The position numbers and the translations under genes were made by a program. A stretch of 64,000 bases of DNA, taken from assembly GCA_017449495.1 (NCBI GenBank), contig JAFTFO010000033.1:44154-108153 (forward strand), written 5' to 3'. This DNA is from Prevotella sp. GTDB taxonomy: Bacteria > Bacteroidota > Bacteroidia > Bacteroidales > Bacteroidaceae. Shown here in pieces: positions 1-8,227 of this stretch. The notes under the pieces are model-generated. The model saw only the letters and a list, made by a program, of their open reading frames with translations. It had not been told where the DNA came from and made no database searches. Position 1 is the stretch's first letter, and each line of letters begins with the position of its first letter.

Positions 1-150
1 TCTTGGGGAAACGAGTGTGGTATTGCGCCCATTTCGGAGATTGGAGATTAACTCTTCTGTCTCTTCTGCTCTGTCGCAGAAATATTCCGGACCCTCATAT
101 CCTTCGTAAATAAAGGGGTTTCTGGGTTTAAATACATGTTTCTTAGCCAT
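1..150 (-). CDS. AAA ATPase, N-terminal part only (runs off the window)
   Basis: The first 50 codons of a minus-strand gene are present, starting at the ATG at 150; the rest lies before base 1. The peptide contains NPFIYEGYEGPEYFCDR and ends NGRNTTLVSPR, which matches the opening of the archaeal-type AAA ATPases that are abundant in Bacteroidales, where the next residues normally form the Walker A loop. Function in this group is poorly known; members are often thought to be phase-variable or mobile, with a C-terminal nuclease-like DUF234 region. It was too short for an ORF listing but is preceded by a good promoter at 206-237. Confidence 0.75.
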   Translation of the reverse strand, partial: MAKKHVFKPRNPFIYEGYEGPEYFCDRAEETEELISNLRNGRNTTLVSPR

Positions 151-205
151 TGTCTTTATCGTACTTTTAGTATTTTACTTTTGGTGTGATACCATTTGTG
201 CGATG

Positions 206-237
206 CAAAGATACAACAAACAACTGAAACAAACAAA
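206..237 (-). promoter_or_regulatory. Bacteroidetes-type promoter for the ATPase gene
   Basis: On the minus strand TTTG (237-234), a 20-base spacer and TATCTTTG (213-206) match the -33/-7 consensus of the Bacteroidetes primary sigma factor. The start codon at 150 leaves a leader of about 50 bases. Confidence 0.6.
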
Positions 238-243
238 TATTTT

Positions 244-277
244 GGGCGAAATCTTCCTTTTAGGGTAGATTTCGCCC
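244..277 (-). terminator. Hairpin after the FtsX permease gene
   Basis: A perfect 11-bp inverted repeat (GGGCGAAATCT at 244-254 against AGATTTCGCCC at 267-277) lies 7 bases after the stop codon of the permease gene. On the minus strand it is followed by AAAATATTTGTTTG, a modest T-rich tail. Confidence 0.6.
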
Positions 278-283
278 GTTATA

Positions 284-2653
284 CTATTCGGTCTTGATGC
301 TTTCGACGGGATTGGTGCGGACGGCCTTGATGATCTGGAGGCCGACGGAGAGGACGGCGACCAGGAGGGCGAAGGCGCAGGTAGCGGCGAAGATCCAGGG
401 ACTGAGCGCGATGCGATACGAGAAGTTGGTGAGCCAGTCGCGCATGATGTACCACGAGAGCGGCACGGCGATGACGAACGACAGCAGCAACGGTGAACAG
501 AAGATGCGCAGCATCAGCACCATCACCTCGCCCGATGTCGAGCCCATAATCTTTCGGATGCCTATCTCCTTCTGCCGCTGACGGATAAAGAAGAGCGACA
601 TGCCGACGTAGCCCATCACGGAGATGATGACGGCAATGATGGTGAAGAGCGTGATAATCTTCAGCGTGTTCTGCTGGTCCTCGAAGGTTTCTGCGATACC
701 CTCTTCCAGACTGCTGACGTACCACTGCAGGGCTTCCTCTGGGACGCCCAGTTCTCTTATCATTTCGATGAAGGCTGCCTTCGCCTGCTTGTCACCGTTT
801 GTCTTGACCAGGAAGTTGGGATTTTCCACATGCTCCTGCACACGGATGGCAAAGGGCTCTGCTTCCGTCAGCACGTTGATGCGATGGAAGTCCTTGAGGA
901 TGCCCCTGATGGGAGCCGTCTCGTCTTTTCCCCAGACCATCTCGCGGTCATCATCCGTCAACTCCAACCGGCGCTTGGCATCCTCGTTCAGATAATAGCC
1001 ATTGCTGGTGTTGCCGTAGTCTTTGAGAATGTCCAGTCCGTAGAGGGCGAAGGCAGTCGAGTCCAGATCGGTCAGAAACAGGCTTGTCAGTTTGTCGCCG
1101 TTCGTGATACTCCTTATGCTACTGCTGTAGGTGACAAAGGTTGTTCCGCTATACTCACCAATGCGCTCCACGAAAGGCATCTTCTCCAACAGATTCCTCA
1201 CCGTCTGGCTCTTACCCTCGGGCGTGTTCACATAATAGAGCCGTTCCGTATTGAAGCCTAAGGGGGCATGTATGAGATGGTTGAGTTGCAGCCAGATGAC
1301 GAGAGCCGAGGTGAGCATGGTGACCGTAACGATATTCTGCACAATGATGAACAGCCGCCCCATCACCATCTTGGAGTGATAGCGGAAGTTGCCCTTCACG
1401 ATGTCGATGGGCTGGAAGCGGGAAATCTGATACGAGGGCATGATGCCGGAGACGATGCCCACCAGCAGGATGAAACCGAGGCAGACACTCACCGTGCCGA
1501 CGCTAACATCGTTGAGCAGGGCAATCTTGCCTCTGAAGAGTTCGGCCGCATCGTCCTGGAAGCAGAGCGCCAAGGCAAGGCCCATGAGGAAGGCAACGGC
1601 TATCATCAGCGTCGACTCTGCTATCAGTTTCAGCGAGATCTGGCGCTGACTGCTGCCAAAGAGTCTGCGCGTAGCCATCTCTTTGGCGCGGAAGCCTGTA
1701 TTCGCCACCGTCAGGTTGATGTAGTTGCTGACGGCGAAGAACAGGATGGCCAATACGGCGGCCAGCAGGATGCGGAGCCGCGTCTTGTCACCTTTCTGCA
1801 TGCCGTAGCCATTGTTCTGCGGCGCAAACATGATGTCTGTCAGCGGTGTTGCTATGAACTCTTGATTGTCCATGTGTGTCCACATGTAGTTCTTGGCCAG
1901 ATGGTCTTCAATCACTTTCTTCTTGCCATCAAGTGTCGCATTAGGACGCAACATGAAAAATGCTTTGCAGGCTCCTGTACTGCTATATGCGAAAGAATGG
2001 GGCCTGAGCGTATAGCCCATCACCTGAGGGAAACGCTCCATGCTGGCAATGAGTTGCGTCTCATTGGGCAGCACCGTACGGTCGAAATCCTTCACGATGC
2101 CGCTAACGGTATAGACCAGCGTCGAGTCGTAGGGATCTTCATTGTTCATGAAGACAGAGCGGTCTCCCACAATCTGCAACGACTCGCCAATAGGATCCTT
2201 CCCGCCAAAGAGCCGCTGGGCCAGCCTTTCGGTGATGACGCACTTGTCTGGTGCGTCGAGTACTGTCCGCCGGTCTCCCTTCGTTAATTCGAAATCGAAG
2301 AAACGGAAGAAGGTGGAGTCTGCCAGCATGATGATGCCGTTCTCCTTATCCCCTTCCTTCACCTCTCGTTGACCGTACTTTATACGGCCTCTCTGACTCA
2401 TCACACAGCAGGTCTGTTCTATTTCCGGGCATATCTCCTTGATCTCTTGTGCCGCTTGCGGCCACATAAAGAAGTCCTCGCCACTACCCGTCAGGTAGAT
2501 GCGGTCGGCATTCTTGTGCCACGAGTCGATACTATATTGCCGCCATGCATAATCGCCCATCAGGATGATGAACATCAGCGATACCACCAGACCCGCTATA
2601 TTAATAAAGGTGTAGGCCTTGTTACGAGATAGAAACTTGAAATAACTCTTCAT
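284..2653 (-). CDS. FtsX/MacB-like ABC transporter permease
   Basis: A 789-residue inner-membrane permease of the FtsX/MacB-PCD class. A membrane segment lies near residues 13-33, an extracytoplasmic domain fills about 35-285, a first core of transmembrane helices lies at about 293-455, a second extracytoplasmic domain follows, and three helices end the protein. Both halves have the motif after a core helix (FRAKEMATRRLFGSS, and RQKEIGIRKIMGST). Members work with an ABC ATPase in export of lipids, peptides or toxic compounds; no ATPase gene is adjacent. I chose the ATG at 2653 because the longer reading from 2719 begins upstream of the promoter at 2677-2707 and the hydrophobic start MKSYFKFLSRNKAYTFINI is typical. 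It shares its upstream operator with the TolC-HlyD operon, so the three probably serve one export process. Confidence 0.85.
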   Translation of the reverse strand: MKSYFKFLSRNKAYTFINIAGLVVSLMFIILMGDYAWRQYSIDSWHKNADRIYLTGSGEDFFMWPQAAQEIKEICPEIEQTCCVMSQRGRIKYGQREVKEGDKENGIIMLADSTFFRFFDFELTKGDRRTVLDAPDKCVITERLAQRLFGGKDPIGESLQIVGDRSVFMNNEDPYDSTLVYTVSGIVKDFDRTVLPNETQLIASMERFPQVMGYTLRPHSFAYSSTGACKAFFMLRPNATLDGKKKVIEDHLAKNYMWTHMDNQEFIATPLTDIMFAPQNNGYGMQKGDKTRLRILLAAVLAILFFAVSNYINLTVANTGFRAKEMATRRLFGSSQRQISLKLIAESTLMIAVAFLMGLALALCFQDDAAELFRGKIALLNDVSVGTVSVCLGFILLVGIVSGIMPSYQISRFQPIDIVKGNFRYHSKMVMGRLFIIVQNIVTVTMLTSALVIWLQLNHLIHAPLGFNTERLYYVNTPEGKSQTVRNLLEKMPFVERIGEYSGTTFVTYSSSIRSITNGDKLTSLFLTDLDSTAFALYGLDILKDYGNTSNGYYLNEDAKRRLELTDDDREMVWGKDETAPIRGILKDFHRINVLTEAEPFAIRVQEHVENPNFLVKTNGDKQAKAAFIEMIRELGVPEEALQWYVSSLEEGIAETFEDQQNTLKIITLFTIIAVIISVMGYVGMSLFFIRQRQKEIGIRKIMGSTSGEVMVLMLRIFCSPLLLSFVIAVPLSWYIMRDWLTNFSYRIALSPWIFAATCAFALLVAVLSVGLQIIKAVRTNPVESIKTE

Positions 2654-2676
2654 AATCTTCTTTGTTTTTTCTTTTG

Positions 2677-2707
2677 CAAAGGTACGGCAGAAAAACGAAT
2701 CCGCCAA
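2677..2707 (-). promoter_or_regulatory. Promoter of the FtsX permease gene
   Basis: Minus strand: TTGG (2707-2704), exactly 19 bases, TACCTTTG (2684-2677). The -33 box begins exactly 26 bases downstream of the operator palindrome, the same distance as in the copy before the TolC gene. Confidence 0.7.
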
Positions 2708-2733
2708 GACTTTCGGCACTGGCGGATGCAGAT

Positions 2734-2773
2734 TGTCTAAAAATTAGACACCCGAGCGTATGAATTTTAGACA
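2734..2773. promoter_or_regulatory. Palindromic operator plus half-site, copy 1
   Basis: TGTCTAA-AAA-TTAGACA (2734-2750) is a perfect 7-bp inverted repeat with a 3-base centre. A further TTAGACA half-site lies at 2767-2773, 23 bases from the matching half of the palindrome. The same arrangement occurs at 7623-7662. The length, symmetry and upstream position suit a dimeric activator with a Fis-type HTH such as the response regulator at 7694. Confidence 0.75.
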
Positions 2774-3580
2774 CTAATTCTTCTCGGTCATGTATTTCCA
2801 ATAGCGACGGGGCATGTCGTTGAGTTGTTTACGAGGATTCAGACGCTCACGGATGCAGATGGCCTTGAAATAGGTGCGCCAGAGATCCTGCAACAGTTGA
2901 TCGTCGCTGCTGAGCACGGATTCATCGAGTTTGCCGTTAACTAAACTGAAAGGAACGGCCGATTCATCTTCGAAAGTGATGCGAACAACCTGATGGTCAA
3001 TTCCCGACCTGCGGTCGCCTACCGGTTGCCTTTCGTAGTAATAACCATAGTGACGGCGGGCATCGTAGATGAGCCAAGGCTGGTCGTTGAAACGATCCTG
3101 AAAGTGGTCGATGACCAAGGGGAGCACGTTGTGGTCAGGGCTGACGACGCCGAGGTAGGTGCCGTCCTTCGCTTTCTGGAAACGGATGAACTGCTTCATG
3201 CGGAGTTGCTCGTGGAGCACACGGCGGGCGATGTTTGTCACGGCCAGCACGTCTGGGTCGGCGAAGTTACGTTCAGTCCCGTGACCGACAGCAAACACCT
3301 TACAGATATAGCGGAACATCGGCGCCCAGAGTTCTGGCAGTTCCGACAGCCAACTGACAGAGATCAGTTTCATGGCCTCGTGTGACAGGTGCCGCTCCAA
3401 TCCCGCCCACACTCGCCGGGCCTTTTCCTCATCAGTATGCACGGTATAGGCACGCTCACAGAACAGGGGCAGCGCATCACCCTCGGTGAGTACCGTCTCT
3501 GGCTGCTCGTGCAGGGCAAAGGCATCGAACACGGCTGTCAGCAGCCCGTCGATTGTTCCGTCGAAGAGGTAGATGGTCAT
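2774..3580 (-). CDS. DUF4130 protein, partner of the radical-SAM gene (TIGR03915 type)
   Basis: A 268-residue soluble protein beginning MTIYLFDGTIDGLLTAVFDA and ending RRYWKYMTEKN, both typical of DUF4130 (probable DNA metabolism protein, TIGR03915). The family is nearly always encoded next to a TIGR03916 radical-SAM protein; in many bacteria the domain is fused to uracil-DNA glycosylase. Here the start codon overlaps the stop of the radical-SAM gene by four bases (ATGA), so the two are co-translated and probably work in one DNA repair or modification step. The biochemical function is unknown, and no catalytic residues can be assigned from the sequence alone. Confidence 0.85.
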   Translation of the reverse strand: MTIYLFDGTIDGLLTAVFDAFALHEQPETVLTEGDALPLFCERAYTVHTDEEKARRVWAGLERHLSHEAMKLISVSWLSELPELWAPMFRYICKVFAVGHGTERNFADPDVLAVTNIARRVLHEQLRMKQFIRFQKAKDGTYLGVVSPDHNVLPLVIDHFQDRFNDQPWLIYDARRHYGYYYERQPVGDRRSGIDHQVVRITFEDESAVPFSLVNGKLDESVLSSDDQLLQDLWRTYFKAICIRERLNPRKQLNDMPRRYWKYMTEKN

Positions 3581-4866
3581 TCCTTAAAGTCGAGTTTCAG
3601 TTGCTGTTCCTCGGCCGCCCGTTTCTGTTGCGCCTTCGAGACCAACAGGGGGCGCAGGCGCTCAGGGTGCAATTCGTTGATGCCGACGATGGGCATCGAG
3701 TAACCGTCGGTCAGTTCACGACAGGTGATGAAGAACCTGGCCTTCTTCATCACCACGCCCATCTTCTTGAGGTCGAAAGAGGTGAGGTGGCTGAAACGGC
3801 GCGAGTTCACAATGAGCCAGGCCGACTTCGTGCCAAGCCCCGGCACACGTAACAGTTGCTCGTAGTCGGCGGTATTGATGTCCACGGGGAAGGCCTCGGG
3901 GTGACGTAGTGCCCAGGCCAGTTTGGGGTCTATCTCTAAATCGAGGTTCGTGTGCAGATCGTCAACAATCTCTTCCACCTTGAAGTGGTAGAAACGCATC
4001 AGCCAGTCGGCCTGATAGAGACGGTTCTCACGAACGAGTGGTGGTTGCTTGAGAACGGGCAGACGGGGATCGTAGGTATTCACGCTGACGTAGCCCGAAT
4101 AATACACGCGTCGCATCGTGGGCTGCCCGTAGAGCATCGACGACATTGTAAGAATGTCGCGGTCGGTCTCTTTCGTGGCACCTACAATCATCTGCGTCGA
4201 CTGCCCGGCAGGCACGAAACGAGGCACATGGCGATACTTCCGACGGTCTTCCTTATTCTCCAGCACGCCCTGCTGGATCAACTTCATCGGCTGGAACACG
4301 CTCTTGTGGTCTTTCTCGGGTGCCAGCAACTTGAGCGACTCTTCCTTGGGTATCTCAATGTTTACACTCATGCGGTCGGCATAGCGCCCTGCCTCGTTGA
4401 GCAGTTCCTGCGAACAGCCGGGGATGCTCTTCAGATGGATATAGCCGTTGAAGCGGTGCACGGTGCGCAGATCGCGGGCAATGGCTGCCAGCCGTTCCAT
4501 CGTGTAGTCAGGATTGCGTACCACACCACTCGACAGGAACAGCCCCTCGATATAGTTGCGCCGATAGAACTCCATCGTGATCTCCTCCAGTTCCGACACC
4601 GAGAGCGTGGCCCGCTTGATGTCGTTCGAGCGACGGTTGATACAGTAGGCACAGTCGTACATGCAGTAGTTGGTCAGCATCACCTTCAACAGGGAGATGC
4701 AGCGCCCGTCATCGGCAAAGGAGTGGCAGATGCCCACGCCGCCGACGGTGGAGCCTACCATGCCCTTCTTGCCGCTGCGCACGGTGCCACTCGACGAGCA
4801 CGACACATCGTACTTCGCCGACTCTGCGAGTATCCGCAGGCGTTCCATTGTCTTCTCCGTCAGCAT
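3577..4866 (-). CDS. Radical SAM protein of the putative DNA modification/repair family (TIGR03916 type)
   Basis: A 429-residue radical-SAM enzyme. The 4Fe-4S motif CMYDCAYC (CX3CX2C) sits near residue 70, and a helix-hairpin-helix segment (YEQLLRVPGLGTKSAWLIV) near residues 340-360 suggests DNA binding. This is the domain order of TIGR03916. A TATCTTTG -7 element at 4880-4873 lies directly before the ATG at 4866, so transcripts would start almost at that codon. The ATG at 4848 has GGAGAAG six bases upstream and is a serious alternative start. The downstream gene is its DUF4130 partner. The substrate is unknown. Confidence 0.87.
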   Translation of the reverse strand: MLTEKTMERLRILAESAKYDVSCSSSGTVRSGKKGMVGSTVGGVGICHSFADDGRCISLLKVMLTNYCMYDCAYCINRRSNDIKRATLSVSELEEITMEFYRRNYIEGLFLSSGVVRNPDYTMERLAAIARDLRTVHRFNGYIHLKSIPGCSQELLNEAGRYADRMSVNIEIPKEESLKLLAPEKDHKSVFQPMKLIQQGVLENKEDRRKYRHVPRFVPAGQSTQMIVGATKETDRDILTMSSMLYGQPTMRRVYYSGYVSVNTYDPRLPVLKQPPLVRENRLYQADWLMRFYHFKVEEIVDDLHTNLDLEIDPKLAWALRHPEAFPVDINTADYEQLLRVPGLGTKSAWLIVNSRRFSHLTSFDLKKMGVVMKKARFFITCRELTDGYSMPIVGINELHPERLRPLLVSKAQQKRAAEEQQLKLDFKE

Positions 4867-4974
4867 GCAGGTGCAAAGATACGAAATTATTCATAATTCA
4901 TCAAGCTTAATTCATAATTTTTTTGATAATCTGTGCAATCTGTGACTTTTTTTATTCCCTCTCAGGCCGACGCC

Positions 4975-6228
4975 TCATTTGAGGATCAGCACCTCGTTAT
5001 CCTTGAAGGCCTCGTAGCCGCTGGAAACGACGCGCTCGCCAGGTTCCAGACCTTCCAGCACCTCGTAGTACTGCGGATTCTGTCGGCCAATGCGGATGCT
5101 GCGACGATAGGCTTTGGTGCCACTCTTGTCGAGCACGAAGATCCATTGGCCACCCGTTGTCTGGAAGAAGGTGCCGCGAGGGATGAGCACGGCCTGTTCG
5201 GGCTGGCCCAGTTCGAGGTCGATGTAATAGGTCTGGCCGCTTCGGATCTGTTCAGGGCGCTCACCGCGGAACACGAAGTCACAACGGAACTTGCCCTCCC
5301 GTACCTCGGGATAGACCTTGCGCACTTGCAACTGGTACTGCTTATCACCTCGCTGGAAGGTTGCCGTCAGCCCTTGGCGCACACGATCGATATAGTGCTC
5401 GTCGATCTGCGCCTGCACCTTATAGTCTGAGAGGTCGTTGATCTGTCCGATCTTCTGTCCAGCCTGCACACTCTGGCCCAGTTCCACGTCGAGCAGTCCT
5501 AACTCGCCGTCGATGGCTGAGCGCACTTCGAGTTTGTCCTTGCGCTGACGAACCAGCACCACGTTGCGGCGCATGTTCTGCAGGTTGTCCTCCATCTGGT
5601 CCATCTGAACAGTTCGATAGAGCGAGTCCTGCTTCAGGCGCTTCGACACCAACGAGCGTTTCTTGGCCGAGAGTTGATAGTCCTCCTGCGACTGGACGAA
5701 GTCCTCCTGGCTGATAAGCTTCTCCTGATAGAGGCGACGGTTCTGCTCGTAGGTGCGCTGCTTGCGCTGGGTGTCCATATCCAACTGGGCCTGCTCCGTC
5801 TGATTGTTCAGACGATCCTGCTGCATGGCCACCTGCGTGTTCCTCAACAGGTTCTGTTTCTCGGCCAGTTCAGCCTCTGCGTTCAGAATCTGCAGGTCGA
5901 GGTTCGAGTTGCTCAGGCGGACGATGACGTCGCCCTTCCTGACGGTAGTCCCTTCCTCGACCACCTTCTCCATCACGATGCCGCCTTCCTCGGGCGAGAT
6001 CTGCACTACCTGAATAGGCATCACCTGGCCGTTGGTGCGCACATAGTCCTTGAACTCCGCACGGCTCACCTCGCTGACGGTCAGTTCGTCGGCACTCACC
6101 TTGAGTGTCGAGGCGTGATTGCCAAACAACACCCAACAAACTAAAACCAGCAACAGGACTCCACCAGCCACGTAGGGATAATGCTTCTTCAACTGGAAAC
6201 CCTTTTTCTTTTCAATTACTCTGTCCAT
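4975..6228 (-). CDS. HlyD-family membrane fusion protein
   Basis: A 417-residue periplasmic adaptor. One N-terminal membrane anchor (about residues 19-36) is followed by a first beta/lipoyl half (RTNGQVMPIQVVQISPEEGG), a long coiled coil (about 110-215, rich in Q, E, K, R), the second lipoyl half (RSAIDGELGLLDVELGQSV) and a beta-barrel region. It should bridge an inner-membrane transporter to the TolC-type channel. Its start overlaps the end of the TolC gene by 13 bases, so the two are translationally coupled. The transporter is probably the FtsX-like permease at 284-2653, which has the same operator. Confidence 0.88.
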   Translation of the reverse strand: MDRVIEKKKGFQLKKHYPYVAGGVLLLVLVCWVLFGNHASTLKVSADELTVSEVSRAEFKDYVRTNGQVMPIQVVQISPEEGGIVMEKVVEEGTTVRKGDVIVRLSNSNLDLQILNAEAELAEKQNLLRNTQVAMQQDRLNNQTEQAQLDMDTQRKQRTYEQNRRLYQEKLISQEDFVQSQEDYQLSAKKRSLVSKRLKQDSLYRTVQMDQMEDNLQNMRRNVVLVRQRKDKLEVRSAIDGELGLLDVELGQSVQAGQKIGQINDLSDYKVQAQIDEHYIDRVRQGLTATFQRGDKQYQLQVRKVYPEVREGKFRCDFVFRGERPEQIRSGQTYYIDLELGQPEQAVLIPRGTFFQTTGGQWIFVLDKSGTKAYRRSIRIGRQNPQYYEVLEGLEPGERVVSSGYEAFKDNEVLILK

Positions 6229-7547
6229 ATTTGTTCTCCGTTATAATATCTTACTAATTCATGTTTCAGCATGGCCATCAGCCGACATTGTAGCAGGGTG
6301 GCCTTCGACTGTAGCAGGGTGGCCGATGTCGTGTGTAGGTCGATGGCCGTAGAGAGGCCTTCTTCATACTGGCGGCGCGTCAGTTGATAGGCCAGATGGT
6401 CGGCCTCCACCTTCTTCTCCATCTGCTCCGCCTGCCTCAGATAGGCGTTCAGGTCCTGCCAGGCCTCACGACTGAGTTTCTCCAACTCCAACTGTTTCTC
6501 CTCGTAGGCCTCGCGGGCCATGCGATAGTTGTTCTTCGCCCTGCGGACGCTGGTGACGGTCTGCAGGCGGTTGAAGAGGGGGATGCTCAGCGTGGCGGCT
6601 ATGTATTCACCCATGTTGTTCCTCATCTGGTCGCTGAAAGGAGCGGCCGTCTGCGAGTGCAGGGTCTTGTAAAAGGTGGTGCTCAGGCCCGCACTAAGAG
6701 AGAGAGCAGGTAAACATTCAGCACGAACCTGGCGCCACTCGTAGAGTTTGGACTGCATGGAATGGTACTTCATCAGCAGTTCCGGATGAGTTTCCTTAGG
6801 GTAAACTGGCAGTTTACTTAGACTAAACTGCCAGTTTAGCTTAGGGAAACTGTCAGTTCCTGCCGTATAAACTGTGCATTTCATGCTATCAGCGAGAGGG
6901 AAACCCATCACCTTTTTCAGTTCAAGCAGGGCTGAAGCAAGCAGATTCTGCTGGCGTGTCAACTCATAGGCGGCCTCTGCCTGCTGCGCTTCCATCTGTG
7001 CAAGGTCGGCTTGGCTCTTGCGGCCCACCTCGACCATCACCTGTGTCTGGCGCACCAGCAGGTCGGCCTCGCGCTGTTTCTCCTCGGCCATCGCCACCAG
7101 TCCTTCGTAGTAGACGCTGTTCACCCAGGCCTGAAGGGTGGTGAGGGCCGTCTGGTCCTGCTGCTCTCGCAAGGCGCTGCGCCCCATCAGCACGCTGGCC
7201 TTGGCGGCTTTCAGGGCATTCAGGCGGCTGAAACCGTCGAACACGGGCAGCGAGGCGTGTACCGAATAGCCGTTATAGAAGGTGCTGACGTCGGTATAGC
7301 CATTGGTCTCTGGGTCGATGGCACGCCCGAAGTTGTACTGCAGGCCGACACTCGCGTCGACGGCTGGCAGGAAACTGCCGACGGCACTCAGCCGCGAAGC
7401 CTCGTAGTTGTCGAGTTCTAACGAGGCGCGATGTACCTGCGTGTTGTGCTCTACGGCATATTGCATGCACCTTTGGGCCGACCACTCCTGTGCCTTTATC
7501 TGAATGGAACACAGAGATACAATTAAAAAATATCTTAGTCTCATCAT
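6216..7547 (-). CDS. TolC-family outer membrane efflux protein
   Basis: An outer-membrane factor of about 443 residues with signal peptide (MMRLRYFLIVSLCSIQIKAQ) and the alternating coiled-coil pattern of TolC proteins. I start at 7547 because a longer reading from 7568 would begin inside the -7 promoter element (7566-7573). A tandem repeat of 22-bp units at 6789-6854 lies inside the gene and encodes a stretch around SFPKLNWQFSLSKLPV that is not part of the family fold; a near-identical peptide occurs in CbiA. First gene of the export operon, followed by the HlyD gene. Confidence 0.87.
   Translation of the reverse strand: MMRLRYFLIVSLCSIQIKAQEWSAQRCMQYAVEHNTQVHRASLELDNYEASRLSAVGSFLPAVDASVGLQYNFGRAIDPETNGYTDVSTFYNGYSVHASLPVFDGFSRLNALKAAKASVLMGRSALREQQDQTALTTLQAWVNSVYYEGLVAMAEEKQREADLLVRQTQVMVEVGRKSQADLAQMEAQQAEAAYELTRQQNLLASALLELKKVMGFPLADSMKCTVYTAGTDSFPKLNWQFSLSKLPVYPKETHPELLMKYHSMQSKLYEWRQVRAECLPALSLSAGLSTTFYKTLHSQTAAPFSDQMRNNMGEYIAATLSIPLFNRLQTVTSVRRAKNNYRMAREAYEEKQLELEKLSREAWQDLNAYLRQAEQMEKKVEADHLAYQLTRRQYEEGLSTAIDLHTTSATLLQSKATLLQCRLMAMLKHELVRYYNGEQIWTE
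6789..6854. repeat. Three 22-bp palindromic units inside the TolC gene
   Basis: Units at 6789-6810, 6811-6832 and 6833-6854, each of the form AGTTT...AAACTGnC. Total 66 bases, a multiple of three, so the frame is kept. Same period and consensus as the array in cbiA at 24845-24910. Confidence 0.8.
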
Positions 7548-7565
7548 TGTAACGAATTTTTGCTG

Positions 7566-7596
7566 CAAAGTTAGGCGTTTGACGGTAACACAGCAA
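7566..7596 (-). promoter_or_regulatory. Promoter of the TolC-HlyD operon
   Basis: Minus strand: TTGC (7596-7593), exactly 19 bases, TAACTTTG (7573-7566). The -33 box lies 26 bases from the operator palindrome, identical to the permease promoter. Confidence 0.7.
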
Positions 7597-7622
7597 GGAA
7601 ATCTGAGGGCTATGAGGCAGAT

Positions 7623-7662
7623 TGTCTAAAAATTAGACACCCTTTTGTATGAGAATTAGACA
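7623..7662. promoter_or_regulatory. Palindromic operator plus half-site, copy 2
   Basis: TGTCTAA-AAA-TTAGACA at 7623-7639 and a half-site TTAGACA at 7656-7662, again 23 bases from the matching half. It stands between the TolC operon (minus) and the response regulator gene (plus). The half-site lies just upstream of a TAACTTTG -7 element (7672-7679) for the regulator, so the same site could also give autoregulation. Confidence 0.75.
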
Positions 7663-7693
7663 GAAAGGTTGTAACTTTGCACGCAAAAAAGAG

Positions 7694-8221
7694 ATGATGA
7701 ACAAATACGGCACCATACTGATAGTAGACGATAACACATCGATCCTGACAGCCTTGCGCTACTGTCTGGAGGGCACCTTCGAGCGCATCGTAACACTCGA
7801 CAGGCCTGACGACATCCTGAAGACGATGTCGCAGGAGGACGTCAACCTCGTGCTGCTCGACATGAACTTCTCGCTTGGCGTGAATAGCGGGCAGGAGGGA
7901 TTGCTCTGGCTGCGCACCATCCGCAAGCACCACCCTCAGACGCCCGTAGTGTTGCTGACGGCCTACGCCGACGTGAACTTAGCCGTCAGGGGACTGAAGA
8001 GCGGAGCCGCCGACTTTCTCGTGAAACCTTGGGACAATGAAGAACTCGTCCGTAAGCTGAAAGACGTGCTCGACATGCAAAGCGAAATCGTCACCCTCGA
8101 CGAGATGGAGGCCGAGCATATCCGCCGTACCCTCGACCACTGTCACGGCAATCTCTCGAAAGCAGCAGAACTATTGGGCATCACCCGCCAAACGCTCTAT
8201 AACAAGATGAAACGATTATAA
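7694..8221 (+). CDS. Response regulator, receiver plus Fis-type HTH, without AAA+ domain
   Basis: About 175 residues. The receiver domain (1-120) has the acidic pair DD near residue 11, the phosphorylation Asp near 55 (LVLLDMNF), and the conserved Lys in FLVKPW. It is followed directly by a C-terminal Fis-type helix-turn-helix (LSKAAELLGITRQTLYNKMK). NtrC-type regulators have an AAA+ sigma-54 domain between these; here it is absent, giving the RegA/PrrA/ActR layout. I start at 7694 because a -7 element (7672-7679) excludes the upstream ATG at 7649; 7697 is equally possible. It is followed by its histidine kinase and probably binds the TGTCTAA palindromes. Confidence 0.85.
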   Translation: MMNKYGTILIVDDNTSILTALRYCLEGTFERIVTLDRPDDILKTMSQEDVNLVLLDMNFSLGVNSGQEGLLWLRTIRKHHPQTPVVLLTAYADVNLAVRGLKSGAADFLVKPWDNEELVRKLKDVLDMQSEIVTLDEMEAEHIRRTLDHCHGNLSKAAELLGITRQTLYNKMKRL

Positions 8222-8227
8222 CGACAT

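Noticed and set aside
1268-2287. Long plus-strand ORF of 339 codons
   Set aside because: It is the antisense of the FtsX-like permease gene, has a composition rich in His, Arg and Gln and no recognisable domain.
3952-4896. Long plus-strand ORF of 314 codons
   Set aside because: Antisense of the radical-SAM gene, whose 4Fe-4S motif and HhH region are intact.
7694-8221. Sigma-54-dependent regulation of the export operons
   Set aside because: No -24/-12 elements were seen; both promoters match the -33/-7 class and the regulator lacks an AAA+ domain.
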